DNA from: Paenibacillus sp. OV219
Lineage (GTDB): Bacteria > Bacillota > Bacilli > Paenibacillales > Paenibacillaceae
Direction of reading: 5' to 3'
Assembly (NCBI RefSeq): GCF_900110075.1
Contig: NZ_FOCJ01000005.1
Coordinates: 248,001-312,000, forward strand
DNA length: 64,000 nucleotides
Below are positions 18,218 to 26,987 of the stretch, in pieces. The first letter of the stretch is position 1. Every line of letters begins with the position of its first letter. The notes beneath the pieces are model-generated. The model saw only the letters and a list, made by a program, of their open reading frames with translations, did not search any database and was not told the origin of the DNA. The position numbers and the translations under genes are program-made.

Positions 18218-19015
18218 TCACCCTCCTTGGATTAGTGTTTTGGATTTGGTGTGGCGCCAGAAGAGCGCGAGTAAGGCAAATAGAATGGCGATCCATACAC
18301 CTTGAATCACCATTGCTCGCAATGCTTCAACCGGTCCGGTCGCTCCGATATAGATACCAAGCGGTGTTTGGTACGTGTATTGAAATGGCAAGTATGCGGA
18401 TATGGTTTGAACAGATTGTGGGAAGAGCCATAGAGGAACAAGACTGCCCGAGAGGATGCGAACGATGGCGTCTTTGACATTCCCCATGTTGCCAAGCTCC
18501 ATCACCCAGAAAGCGACCAAGCCGACAAGTGCGCTCAGCAGCCAGAGTATGGCATAGCTTAACAGACAGCTTGGGAAGAACAACAGCATCCCGATTGCAG
18601 TTGACGGCAGAGGCATACCGAACAAGAGAGATGCCACTATAAACAGAGGCAGCACCTTATTCAATAAGGAGCTTAGCATCGCCCCGATGTCTTCTGCGAG
18701 GTAACAGGCTAGCAGCGGAACAGGCCGGTAGAAATCCGTGACAATTTTGCCCTCGCGAATCTTGTAATAGATCGTGTCCTGAACGTCAGTGACGAACAGT
18801 GATGCCAACAGAATCGATACGATGGTGTATGTAACCAGGTCATGCAAGGTCATTCCGGCGCTACCACCTGAACCCCCGCTGTAGGCAGCTTTCCATAGGA
18901 AGACGGACGCCACCATTAGGATGAGGTTCGTGCCGACAGACGCGAAAACTTCAAACCGATAAGCGAGTCCAGTCAACACTCTTAGCTTCGTCATATACCA
19001 ATACGCTTGAAACAT
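18218..19015 (-). CDS. ABC-2 family permease (first subunit)
   Basis: Integral membrane protein of 265 residues, about six helices. The conserved cytoplasmic segment KIREGKIVTDFYRPVPLLACYLAEDIG closely parallels the one in the partner permease (IDGAFDRLLLRPMNVFFQL), as expected for heterodimeric ABC-2 exporters. A GAGGGGGC ribosome binding site lies about six bases before the ATG. It is the first gene of the three-gene transporter operon. Confidence 0.88.
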   Translation of the reverse strand: MFQAYWYMTKLRVLTGLAYRFEVFASVGTNLILMVASVFLWKAAYSGGSGGSAGMTLHDLVTYTIVSILLASLFVTDVQDTIYYKIREGKIVTDFYRPVPLLACYLAEDIGAMLSSLLNKVLPLFIVASLLFGMPLPSTAIGMLLFFPSCLLSYAILWLLSALVGLVAFWVMELGNMGNVKDAIVRILSGSLVPLWLFPQSVQTISAYLPFQYTYQTPLGIYIGATGPVEALRAMVIQGVWIAILFALLALFWRHTKSKTLIQGG

Positions 19016-19104
19016 AGATGCCCCCTCTTCTCTATCTCTATTGTAAACGCGACCAATTCACCATATATTACCACTACTTTCTGGAAATTGTCATTGGATT
19101 TGAT

Positions 19105-19135
19105 GAAAAAAAGAAGCCGCCATTGGGCGACTTCT
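19105..19135 (-). terminator. Intrinsic terminator upstream of the ABC operon
   Basis: On the minus strand a ten-pair stem (AGAAGTCGCC with GGCGGCTTCT, one G-U pair) and a four-base loop are followed by TTTTTTT. It lies about 90 bases before the first permease start and about 130 bases beyond another terminator, with no gene in between. It either insulates the operon or is an attenuator in its leader. ATGACA/TAATAT-like boxes lie between it and the start codon. Confidence 0.75.
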
Positions 19136-19263
19136 ATTATAATCGTTCTGGTAGTTACTACGGTTAAATCCCAGTGTTCTGCATGTATCCTAACTTGTTC
19201 CAGATAGAAAAGCCTCCCCTAAAGTGACCCAGAACGACTCAGGATCATTTCCAGTTCTACACA

Positions 19264-19292
19264 AAAAACGACAGCCCTCTCCAGGCTGCCGT
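19264..19292 (-). terminator. Intrinsic terminator after the small basic protein gene
   Basis: On the minus strand ACGGCAGCC pairs with GGCTGTCGT (one G-U pair) around a seven-base loop, followed by TTTTTTG, about 20 bases after the stop codon. It supports the reality of the small gene. Confidence 0.8.
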
Positions 19293-19313
19293 TCCTTTCG
19301 AATATCCTATTAA

Positions 19314-19538
19314 CTACCAAGTAATCCTTCCACCAGTCCGTTGATACCCATGCAATAACTCATATCGCTCTTTGCTCATGAGACACTTCATCTGTGTTCT
19401 GTACTTGCGATAATCACTTCTTCTGGCGGAAGTGCACTCTTTACGGTAATGCACGCACTTGATCCCCTTGCGGAAATCTCTGAGCTTCTCTCTTCTTGGA
19501 TCTTTCAGCTTTTGCTTTTGCTTTTGCTTCGAAAACAA
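19314..19538 (-). CDS. Small highly basic protein, unknown function
   Basis: A 74-residue protein very rich in Lys, Arg and Tyr, opening with a (KQ)-type low-complexity run encoded by tandem AGCAAA units, then DPRREKLRDFRKGIKCVHYRK and two further Cys residues. The composition suggests nucleic-acid binding, possibly with the Cys and His residues forming a metal site, but no domain was recognised. The start is TTG with GGGGATG upstream, so it is weakly defined. An intrinsic terminator directly follows. No neighbour offers a functional hint. Confidence 0.55.
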   Translation of the reverse strand: MFSKQKQKQKLKDPRREKLRDFRKGIKCVHYRKECTSARRSDYRKYRTQMKCLMSKERYELLHGYQRTGGRITW

Positions 19539-19670
19539 CTACATCCCCGCTGCGCCGGGTTAGCTTTTGGCTCATCGTTCAAGCCAGACTTACGACACAG
19601 CTAGTAGAAGTTAGCCTTCGGATTAAACATGCTATCACCTCTGCCTAATTGTACGCAAAGGAGATCCTAC

Positions 19671-19724
19671 ATGTTGCGATACAAACTAAAAAATCACATG
19701 TTTGTTCGCGTCGGATTATGTTAA
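19671..19724 (+). other. Possible 17-codon upstream ORF
   Basis: An ATG with AAAGGAGAT five bases upstream opens a short frame (MLRYKLKNHMFVRVGLC) that ends 26 bases before the PIG-L deacetylase start. The strong ribosome binding site makes translation plausible if the transcript starts upstream, so it might be a leader peptide. No promoter was confidently assigned. Confidence 0.25.
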
Positions 19725-19750
19725 AATGTGTCGTATTGGAGGTTATAACA

Positions 19751-20500
19751 ATGGATATTAAACAGTTATTAGGCTTACCAGACTTACTGGACGTCAAGAA
19801 AATCATCTGCGTTCAGCCGCATCCTGATGATAATGAGGTTGGCGCCGCAGGCACGCTGCGTGCACTTGCGCTGCGAGGTTGTGAAATCGTTTACATCACC
19901 GTCACGGACGGCAGTGCAAGCGGCTCGACAGGAGCCCCCACCACTGAAGAGATTGTCCGCATTCGAGAGTACGAGAAGCAAGCAGCTGGCCAATTGCTTG
20001 GTGTATCGAAGCAGATTGATCTTGGCTTCCATGATATGGGTGACTACTCCGAAGATGATCTTCTGAAGCAGCTGATCCCAATTATTCGCGCAGAAAAGCC
20101 GGACATGCTGATGACAGTTGATCCGTGGATGCCGTACGAGGCCCATCCGGATCATATCAAAACTGGCAAAGCAGTCGCAACAGCAATGCTGTTCGCTGCG
20201 AACAAGGTTCGCTTCCCTGAAGGTGAGCCGCATGCGGTTCCGCAAATCGCTTTCTATGCGACCTCGCATCCGAATACGTTTATTGACATTACTACGCATT
20301 GGGAGACCAAGCTGGCTTCGATTCTTGCGCACAAGAGCCAGTTTGATAATGAGGAATGGCCCATGCTCCGTATGTATTTCGAGTATCAAGCTTCGCAGCT
20401 CCACAGAAAGCTGAACCTTGATCAAGCAGGTTTCGCAGAAGCGTTCAAGGTGCTCGCGAGCCAGCAGCTGCACTTCTTCCCGGCAGCTTTGTACAGCTAA
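19751..20500 (+). CDS. PIG-L family (LmbE-like) deacetylase
   Basis: Predicted zinc-dependent N-acetyl-sugar deacetylase, 249 residues. The family motif PHPDDNEVGAAGTL (about residues 21-34) supplies the metal-binding His, Asp and Asp, and a later AHPDH (about 137) supplies the second His pair. Relatives deacetylate GlcNAc conjugates such as the bacillithiol precursor, or disaccharides such as chitobiose. Here it heads a rightward run with a GPH sugar symporter and a six-hairpin glycosidase, so an oligosaccharide substrate is more likely than thiol biosynthesis. The start ATG has GGAGGT seven bases upstream; longer readings lack one. Confidence 0.9.
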   Translation: MDIKQLLGLPDLLDVKKIICVQPHPDDNEVGAAGTLRALALRGCEIVYITVTDGSASGSTGAPTTEEIVRIREYEKQAAGQLLGVSKQIDLGFHDMGDYSEDDLLKQLIPIIRAEKPDMLMTVDPWMPYEAHPDHIKTGKAVATAMLFAANKVRFPEGEPHAVPQIAFYATSHPNTFIDITTHWETKLASILAHKSQFDNEEWPMLRMYFEYQASQLHRKLNLDQAGFAEAFKVLASQQLHFFPAALYS

Positions 20501-20542
20501 ATTCAAACCAGTCATCCACCCTACTTAGGAGGCATTTCAGCT

Positions 20543-21826
20543 ATGGCATCCACTTCCAAGAAGCTAGCTTACTCACTGAACCAGATTGGACTAAGCGTCC
20601 TCTGGCAAGCTTTCAGCGCTGTCGCCGTCTATTACTACGTAGACGTACTCCATGTCTCCGGCACTTCCATTTCTATCGGCATGATCGTCTACGGTATCTT
20701 GAACGCGCTCTTCAATCTACTGGCAGGCCATGTCAGCGACCGCACGCGCAGCCGCTTCGGCAGACGGATTCCATATATCTTATTCGGCAGTCTCCCGTTC
20801 GGCGTTGTCTTCTACTTCCTCTTCAGTCCGCCAGCGGTTGATTCGACGATGCTGCTTGTCTATTTTTTCGCAATTACGTTAATCTTTGATCTACTCTACT
20901 CATTCATCGGTCTTAACACAGGCGCATTGTTCCCAGAGATGTATCAGTCAAAGAAAGACCGCTATCAAGTGTCTGCCTATCAGCAAATGTTCAGCATTAT
21001 CGGCATGATCTTCGGGATTGCGCTTGCAAAATCGCTCGGATTATCGCTCGGCTGGAGCTTAACCGCAGGAATATTTGCTTTGATCGGTATTATTACACTC
21101 TATGCTTCACTTTACGGATCCTTCGAGAATCCGACATACGCTGAGAATCCGCTCCGGTTCAAGGAAGCAGCCATCACCACGCTCAAAAATAAACTATTTA
21201 CGTCCTACGTTGTTGCGAATTTGCTCATCCAGCTAACAACGACGATGTTCGTCTCACTGACTGCTTTCTACACCAAGTATGTCGTGGAGCTGACAGCAAC
21301 GCAGAACTCGATATTCCTGGGGGCTGTCTTCATTGTGGCCATCCCGATGTCGTTCATCTGGGCGAAGAACGGCCTCCGTATCGCGACAGTGAAAGCTGCA
21401 ATTCTCTCTTCCATTCTATACGCCATCATCTCACTCGGCTTTCTGTTCGCGCATTCACCGTCTGCCGTTATTGTCATTGGCGCACTTCTAGGCATTCCTG
21501 TCTCCGGCTTCATGTTATCTCTGCACGTCTTGATCTCGGACGTTATTGACTATGACGCAGAGCGCTCGGGACGTCGCCGCGAAGGGATGTATTACGGCAT
21601 CAACGGCTTCATCATCCGTATCGGCATGTCGATTCAATACGCCATTATGGGCATCTTCTTCGCGACCAGCGGCTTTGACGAGAATGCCGCATCGCAGCCA
21701 GACAGCGCGATTAACGGCTTCCGCTTCTTGATCGGGGGCTTGCCGTTTATTATTTTGCTAATCACTGTATGGTACTTACGTCAATACGGCAGAAGAGAGA
21801 AGCAGTTAAGAGGGACTAATCTATAG
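20543..21826 (+). CDS. GPH-family sugar:cation symporter (MFS_2)
   Basis: Twelve-helix membrane transporter of 427 residues. The cytoplasmic loop after helix 2 has GHVSDRTRSRFGRRIPYILFG in two overlapping blocks, matching the glycoside-pentoside-hexuronide (MelB-like) family signature. DVIDYDAERSGRRREGMYYG, the conserved loop between helices 10 and 11, is also present. It probably imports a glycoside together with Na+ or H+. A TTAGGAGG site precedes the ATG. It is sandwiched 42 bases after the deacetylase and 24 bases before the glycosidase, giving a plausible uptake and breakdown operon. The sugar is unknown. Confidence 0.92.
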   Translation: MASTSKKLAYSLNQIGLSVLWQAFSAVAVYYYVDVLHVSGTSISIGMIVYGILNALFNLLAGHVSDRTRSRFGRRIPYILFGSLPFGVVFYFLFSPPAVDSTMLLVYFFAITLIFDLLYSFIGLNTGALFPEMYQSKKDRYQVSAYQQMFSIIGMIFGIALAKSLGLSLGWSLTAGIFALIGIITLYASLYGSFENPTYAENPLRFKEAAITTLKNKLFTSYVVANLLIQLTTTMFVSLTAFYTKYVVELTATQNSIFLGAVFIVAIPMSFIWAKNGLRIATVKAAILSSILYAIISLGFLFAHSPSAVIVIGALLGIPVSGFMLSLHVLISDVIDYDAERSGRRREGMYYGINGFIIRIGMSIQYAIMGIFFATSGFDENAASQPDSAINGFRFLIGGLPFIILLITVWYLRQYGRREKQLRGTNL

Positions 21827-21850
21827 AATAGAAAGGCGGTTGATCTTGCG

Positions 21851-23914
21851 ATGAAGCATTCGCCTATGTGGGGCGGTACCCGTTCAGAAGGAGATAGCTG
21901 TGCCCCTGTTATGTATGACATTGCCAACAATCGACTGATGGCTCAATTCGACGGTGTCGGCGGAGTCCACCGCTATTCGGTCGCAGGCAGGTGGAAGGTA
22001 CTGAAGGATGGTTCCTGGTATACCGGCTGGACCGTCAATGGTAAGCCTGCACCACTCTCGCAGCGCAAAATTGTCTCATGCTGTGGGAAGAAGCAGCGCA
22101 TCGAATATGATGATCACGCTAAGGTCCAAGTTGCGGCGGAGCTGTTTAGCCACCTAAGCGAGAATGCCTTATTCGCGGTCTATGAATTTCATAATGAGCA
22201 GGCAGCGTCAGTCCAGATTGACTTGCATTTTGGCTTCGAGATTGACACCGCCTCCTATCATATGGAGAAGCTGCGCACAGAAGGCCATACGGCAACGCTA
22301 ACACCTCAACTTCACGTTTCTGATGAGCGCCTCTTCACCTACTCGCTCGCGGAGGATTACACCGTCTATTTTGCTGCAAATGATCCATTAACTAGCTTTG
22401 AGCATGAAGACAACCGGTTCCAGCTGCGTGTTCGTTTATCCGTAGAGCCCGGCGAGAAGAAGCGTTTCGTCTGGCTGCTCAGCGGAGCATGCGGCAGTTA
22501 TACGCTTGCGCAGGCGGAAGCAGATATTGCGGATTGGCAGCACCATGCAACAGTCGTTGACGAAGAGAATCAGTGGCTTCGCGAGACGTTCGAATCTCAA
22601 GACGCTGAGCTGAATGCGATGTACGGGTATTGTCTGAGCGCCTCTCTCTCCTCATACAAAGATTTAGGAGAGAGCTTCAAGGGTTATTTTGCCGGCATCG
22701 ACTATCAAAGCCCGCCAAGAACGTACTTCCGTGACGGCTATTGGACGCTGCTCGCTAGCCTCCCCTATCGTCCCGAATGGGTTCGCGGACAAATTGTTAC
22801 ACTCGCTCACGGCATCGGCGTAGATGGACAGTGCCCGAGCGCAGTCATTTACAATCAGGATAGTGGTAAGTATGAACCATTCTGGCCGGATCACTTTGAC
22901 TCGCCATCGTTCTTCGCGCTTATCGTGCATGATTACTTGAGCTGGACGAACGATTATGGCGTGCTCTCGGAGCAAGTGAACGGCCGCACCGTGAAAGTAC
23001 ATATGGAGCAAGCGATTGCGTATCTGAGCAGCCGCACATCCGCGGATTATCCGGGGCTTGCACTGAAGCCTGACCATCGCCGCGACTGGGTGGATAATGT
23101 TTACCGCGAAGGCTATGTAACCTATGATCTGACATTGTATTGCCGGGCGTTGTATGCAGTATCTGCGGTATGCAGAGCTTCTGGCGATGAGGCTGGTGCA
23201 GAGCGATACGCTGCGGAATATGAGACTTCGAGAAACAGTCTGAGGAAGCTGCTCCAAGTGCACGGTTATTTCAACTACATGAACACTAGCGGCTTCGTTG
23301 AGTCGAATACGTCGATTGAACTGGCGCTACTCCCTTTATTCGACCTCTGCTCGGCGGACGAAACTGCGGCAATCATGCAGCTCCTCACGACTAAGCTGGA
23401 GACGCGAAACAATAACGAACAGCAGTACGGCGACTGGGGCGTCATGACCGTCTTCCCCTTCTACCTTGCTGTTCATCACCAGGTTGAGAAAAGCATGGCT
23501 CCCTATCGTTATCATAACGGCAGCGATTGGCCGTATTTGGACGGTATCTATGCGCTTGCAAAGCTTCGCAACAACGATGATGGCTGGCGTTACCCGCTCA
23601 CGCGTTGGTTCCAAGTCTCGCTCGATAATGGCTGGCTAACGCCTGTTGAATACTATGGACCTGTCTATGGGAAAGGGTCTAACTTGCAAGGTTGGAGCGC
23701 CATGCCCGCTGCAGCGATGTTGATGGGAGGCATCGGCTTCATGCCTAGCCTGGAAGAGCAGAAGGTTAGGCTCTCCCTCCCGCCTTGGGGAGACTGCACC
23801 TTTAAGCATATCCAGTTTCGCGGACATCGGTATACGCTAGCCGTTACAGACGGCGTGTGGAAAGTAAAGTGTGAGGACGATCCAGCGCACGAGCACCCAT
23901 TCATAACGGAGTAA
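21851..23914 (+). CDS. Six-hairpin glycosidase, glycogen debranching-like
   Basis: Cytoplasmic (no signal peptide) 687-residue protein. The N-terminal 240 residues are beta-rich, like the supersandwich domain of amylo-alpha-1,6-glucosidase-type enzymes. The rest is an alpha/alpha barrel with RTYFRDGYWTLLASLPYRPEW at about 291, a likely acidic residue within CPSAVIYNQD, and a later NNNEQQYGDWGVM and NGSDWPYLDGIY. These match the six-hairpin superfamily (GH63/GH37/GDE) in general layout, but the exact family was not recognised. Catalytic acids cannot be assigned safely. Its operon mates suggest cleavage of an imported, possibly N-acetylated, oligosaccharide. Confidence 0.8.
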   Translation: MKHSPMWGGTRSEGDSCAPVMYDIANNRLMAQFDGVGGVHRYSVAGRWKVLKDGSWYTGWTVNGKPAPLSQRKIVSCCGKKQRIEYDDHAKVQVAAELFSHLSENALFAVYEFHNEQAASVQIDLHFGFEIDTASYHMEKLRTEGHTATLTPQLHVSDERLFTYSLAEDYTVYFAANDPLTSFEHEDNRFQLRVRLSVEPGEKKRFVWLLSGACGSYTLAQAEADIADWQHHATVVDEENQWLRETFESQDAELNAMYGYCLSASLSSYKDLGESFKGYFAGIDYQSPPRTYFRDGYWTLLASLPYRPEWVRGQIVTLAHGIGVDGQCPSAVIYNQDSGKYEPFWPDHFDSPSFFALIVHDYLSWTNDYGVLSEQVNGRTVKVHMEQAIAYLSSRTSADYPGLALKPDHRRDWVDNVYREGYVTYDLTLYCRALYAVSAVCRASGDEAGAERYAAEYETSRNSLRKLLQVHGYFNYMNTSGFVESNTSIELALLPLFDLCSADETAAIMQLLTTKLETRNNNEQQYGDWGVMTVFPFYLAVHHQVEKSMAPYRYHNGSDWPYLDGIYALAKLRNNDDGWRYPLTRWFQVSLDNGWLTPVEYYGPVYGKGSNLQGWSAMPAAAMLMGGIGFMPSLEEQKVRLSLPPWGDCTFKHIQFRGHRYTLAVTDGVWKVKCEDDPAHEHPFITE

Positions 23915-23920
23915 TAGAAC

Positions 23921-23949
23921 GACCGCACTCTCCAATAGAGAATGCGGTC
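23921..23949 (+). terminator. Intrinsic terminator after glycosidase
   Basis: GACCGCA pairs with TGCGGTC, extended by TCTC/GAGA after one mismatch, with GTTTC following. It lies six bases after the glycosidase stop and 26 bases before the next start. It separates the sugar operon from the phosphotransferase gene. Confidence 0.7.
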
Positions 23950-23974
23950 GTTTCACAGAATGGAGGAACTCATT

Positions 23975-24715
23975 ATGAAAAGAACAGCGGTTTCATTCCA
24001 GATCGAATCCGTGCCGCTTGTCATGCAGCCGTATTTAGAAGGAGCTTCCTTCTACGACAGCAGCTGCTCAGAGGATGCCAAAACTTATTTTATAGAGAAA
24101 ATGGATTCAAACCATACCTTCCTCAAGATCAACCGACGAGGAGTATTAGAGCGAGAAGCAGCCATGACCTCGTTCATTCATGACCATCAGTTGGCTCCCA
24201 AAGTAATCGCATATCATTCGGACGAACAACATGACTACCTGCTGACAGAAGCCATTAACGGTGACGACGGTACAGAGCCGCTTCATCTGAATGATCCGCA
24301 CCGGTTGGCGACGGTATTCGGTCATTATTTGCGCAAGCTCCATTCGCTGCCGACGGATGGCTGCCCTTATTCGAATAAAACGGAAGACTTCTTATCCATC
24401 GCAAGAAGCAAAGACAAAGATTTATCTGTGCTCGATCCGATCAAGTACATTCCATCCAACGATACGCTTACACATGGAGACTACTGTCTCCCTAATATCA
24501 TAATGAAAGACTTCGAGCTGCAAAGCTTTATTGATCTTGGTGATGGTGGAATCGGCGACAGGCATCATGATCTGTATTGGGGACTATGGACACTGCATTA
24601 TAATTTGAAAACCGACCAATATGATGATCTATTCTTGGATGCCTATGGAAGAGATCAGATTCACGAGAACGGAATTGCTTATTTCGCGAAGCTCATGGAG
24701 CTGATGGCATGGTAG
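23975..24715 (+). CDS. Aminoglycoside phosphotransferase-family protein, APH(3')-like
   Basis: Protein-kinase-like small-molecule phosphotransferase, 246 residues. The catalytic loop is THGDYCLPN (about residues 167-175), with Asp as base and Asn for magnesium. The DFG-equivalent is IDLGDGGIGDRHHDLYW. The ATP lysine is in TFLKINRRG. The HGDYCLPN form is the one typical of APH(3') kanamycin/neomycin kinases, rather than the HGDLHxGN of choline or macrolide kinases. Whether it confers resistance cannot be told from sequence. The start has GGAGG eight bases upstream. It stands alone between two terminators. Confidence 0.85.
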   Translation: MKRTAVSFQIESVPLVMQPYLEGASFYDSSCSEDAKTYFIEKMDSNHTFLKINRRGVLEREAAMTSFIHDHQLAPKVIAYHSDEQHDYLLTEAINGDDGTEPLHLNDPHRLATVFGHYLRKLHSLPTDGCPYSNKTEDFLSIARSKDKDLSVLDPIKYIPSNDTLTHGDYCLPNIIMKDFELQSFIDLGDGGIGDRHHDLYWGLWTLHYNLKTDQYDDLFLDAYGRDQIHENGIAYFAKLMELMAW

Positions 24716-24725
24716 CATTGAAAAA

Positions 24726-24755
24726 GCCCTCGTCCTGTGTTTAAGGGGACGAGGG
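24726..24755. terminator. Bidirectional intrinsic terminator
   Basis: A ten-pair GC-rich stem (GCCCTCGTCC and complement) lies between the convergent phosphotransferase and mqo genes. It is followed by TTTTT on the minus strand, so it mainly serves mqo. Confidence 0.85.
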
Positions 24756-24773
24756 CCAGTCAGACTATCTATA

Positions 24774-26276
24774 TTACTCTACAGTTTCCAATTCACGGTT
24801 CAGTCCGAGCAACTCCGATGTTGAGGAATGAATCTCATTGATAAGCTCCGGATTTTTCACTAGAGACACTCCGTAGGAAGGAATCATTTCTTTGATCTTC
24901 GGTTCCCATGCTTTCATCTCTTGCGGGAAGCATCTGTTCAAAACTTCAAGCATAACGGAAACAGCTGTTGAAGCACCCGGCGATGCGCCGAGCAGTGCCG
25001 CGAGAGTACCATCTGCGTCAGTAACAACTTCTGTTCCGAATTGAAGCGTACCCTTGCCACCTGCTTCTGTATCCTTAATAACTTGAACACGCTGACCCGC
25101 TACGAGAAGATCCCAATCTTCGCTCTTCGCGGTCGGAATGAAACCACGAAGGTCTTCCATACGCTTCTCTTTGGAGAGCATAACTTGCTGAATGAGATAT
25201 TTCGTGAGCGACATACTCTTCGCGCCGGCTGCCATCATCGTAACAACATTGCTCGGTTTCACCGACGTGATCAAATCGAACATCGAGCCCGTCTTCAGGA
25301 ACTTCGGCGAGAAGCCTGCGAACGGACCGAAGAGCAGCGATTTCTTGCCATCAATGAAGCGTGTATCCAAATGCGGGACGGACATCGGCGGAGCACCAAG
25401 CGGCGCCTTGCCGTATACTTTGGCATGATGCTGTTCGACCACTTCCGGGTTCGTACAGACCATGAATAGTCCACTAACCGGGAAGCCGCCGATCCCTTTA
25501 CCCTCTGGAATGCCGGATTTCTGAAGCAGATGCAAGCTTCCGCCGCCACTGCCGATGAAGACGAACTTCGCTGTGTGGCGTTCTACCGCGCCAGTTCCCA
25601 TATTGCGAACCTTCAAATCCCACTCGCCATCACGCGTACGTTTCATATTATTCACAATGTGGTTATAATTTATTTCTACATTCTTCTTCTTCAAAGCCTC
25701 GAACATAACACGTGTCAGAGTGCCAAAGTTTACGTCTGTTCCTGTAGCGATGCGAGTTGCCGCGATCGGTTCATTCGAATCGCGATCTTCCATAATGAGC
25801 GGTATCCATTCTGCCAGCTTCTTCGGATCATCCGAGTATTCCATGCCTTGGAACAGTGGATTGCTGGACATCGCTTCGAACCGCTTCTTCAGGAAGCTAA
25901 CGTTCTTCGTCCCTTGACATAAGCTCATATGCGGTATCGGCATAATAAACTCTTCCGGATTGCTGATCAGATCTTTCTTAATCAGATACGACCAGAACTG
26001 TCTGGAGACTTGGAACTGTTCATTAATCTTGATCGCTTTCGTAATATCGACGGATCCATCCGGCTTCTCGTCTGTATAGTTTAATTCGCATAAAGCCGCA
26101 TGACCGGTGCCCGCATTATTCCATTCGTTGGAGCTTTCCTCGCCTGCACTCGCAAGCTTCTCGAACACTTTAATTTCCCATTGTGGATTAAGCTCTTTCA
26201 GTAGGGCGCCTAGAGTCGCACTCATAATTCCAGCACCAATTAAGATAACGTCTGTTTTGGATTGTCTGTTACTCAT
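24774..26276 (-). CDS. mqo: Malate:quinone oxidoreductase
   Basis: Membrane-associated FAD enzyme that oxidises malate to oxaloacetate and passes electrons to quinone. The 500 residues match the family length. The FAD-binding motif [13 protein letters not shown] lies at residues 10-22 ([17 protein letters not shown]), followed by the Mqo-specific [17 protein letters not shown] and, near the C-terminus, [19 protein letters not shown] likely promoter with TATAAT lies far upstream near 26428-26433 (minus strand), with a weak -35. No operon partners. Confidence 0.96.
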   Translation of the reverse strand: MSNRQSKTDVILIGAGIMSATLGALLKELNPQWEIKVFEKLASAGEESSNEWNNAGTGHAALCELNYTDEKPDGSVDITKAIKINEQFQVSRQFWSYLIKKDLISNPEEFIMPIPHMSLCQGTKNVSFLKKRFEAMSSNPLFQGMEYSDDPKKLAEWIPLIMEDRDSNEPIAATRIATGTDVNFGTLTRVMFEALKKKNVEINYNHIVNNMKRTRDGEWDLKVRNMGTGAVERHTAKFVFIGSGGGSLHLLQKSGIPEGKGIGGFPVSGLFMVCTNPEVVEQHHAKVYGKAPLGAPPMSVPHLDTRFIDGKKSLLFGPFAGFSPKFLKTGSMFDLITSVKPSNVVTMMAAGAKSMSLTKYLIQQVMLSKEKRMEDLRGFIPTAKSEDWDLLVAGQRVQVIKDTEAGGKGTLQFGTEVVTDADGTLAALLGASPGASTAVSVMLEVLNRCFPQEMKAWEPKIKEMIPSYGVSLVKNPELINEIHSSTSELLGLNRELETVE

Positions 26277-26551
26277 TTCTACCTTCCCTTACATGCTAAT
26301 ATTTTGAAGAAAAGAAGTAGGCGCGTTACGAAATGTGCCCAAGCTGATCAACTAGCTGTGCCTGCAGCCGTACTTTTCTCGGTTCATAACCAGTCGTTCG
26401 TCGGTCAGCGCTATTAATTAAATACTATTATATGATAGTTAGTTGTGATTTAAAAGTCGGTAAATTTCTGTGACAAAATCCTGTAGCTGTTAACATGTGA
26501 GATACTGTCCAATTCATCCGAAGTTTAACATACCTGACATGACTATTCCCC

Positions 26552-26950
26552 TTGATTGCTGAATATGCAGCAACGATAACAGGCATCGTATTTAATAATT
26601 TGAACCATAATGGCGTATTCAATCCTGGCGAGTCTGGCATCCCGAATGTATTTGTCGTGTTGTTCAGCCATGCAGGAGGCACATGTACGCCTGTGCAGAC
26701 GGACGCCGGCGGCAACTACAGCTTCACGATTGTAACTCCTGGAACGTACACAACCTATGAGACGGTTGTCAATCCAGGGCTGACATGTCCCCCCACCGTC
26801 TTCACACGGCCCGCTGGATTTACGATGTCCAATGGACCACGCAAGCTTACTTTAACGATCACGAATGTGCAGATCGTCGGAAATGCCGTTCTTGGGAATA
26901 ATAACTTCAGCACGATACGAATACGAACTCGCTCGGATGCACGCCGTTAA
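26552..26950 (+). pseudogene. Truncated, frameshifted SdrD-like repeat protein fragment
   Basis: The readable frame encodes one SdrD/Cna-B-like domain: ITGIVFNNLNHNGVFNPGESG, a PVQTDAGGNYSFTI core and a PGTYTTYETV strand, as seen in long surface proteins of Paenibacillaceae. The N-terminus has no signal peptide, only a TTG without a Shine-Dalgarno, and an in-frame TGA nine bases upstream. At the 3' end the frame degrades into IRIRTRSDARR. Shifting by one base gives HDTNTNSLGCTPL, which fits this protein family better, so a one-base deletion near 26914 is inferred. It is probably the remnant of a much larger gene. Confidence 0.55.
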
Positions 26951-26955
26951 ATACA

Positions 26956-26987
26956 AATACCCGGTCCGCTTAGACGGACCGGGTATT
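26956..26987. terminator. Strong bidirectional hairpin
   Basis: A perfect 13-pair stem (AATACCCGGTCCG and complement) with a six-base loop is followed by GTTTGCTTTT on the plus strand. It overlaps the last codons of the leftward methyltransferase gene. It ends rightward transcription of the SdrD-like remnant. Confidence 0.75.
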
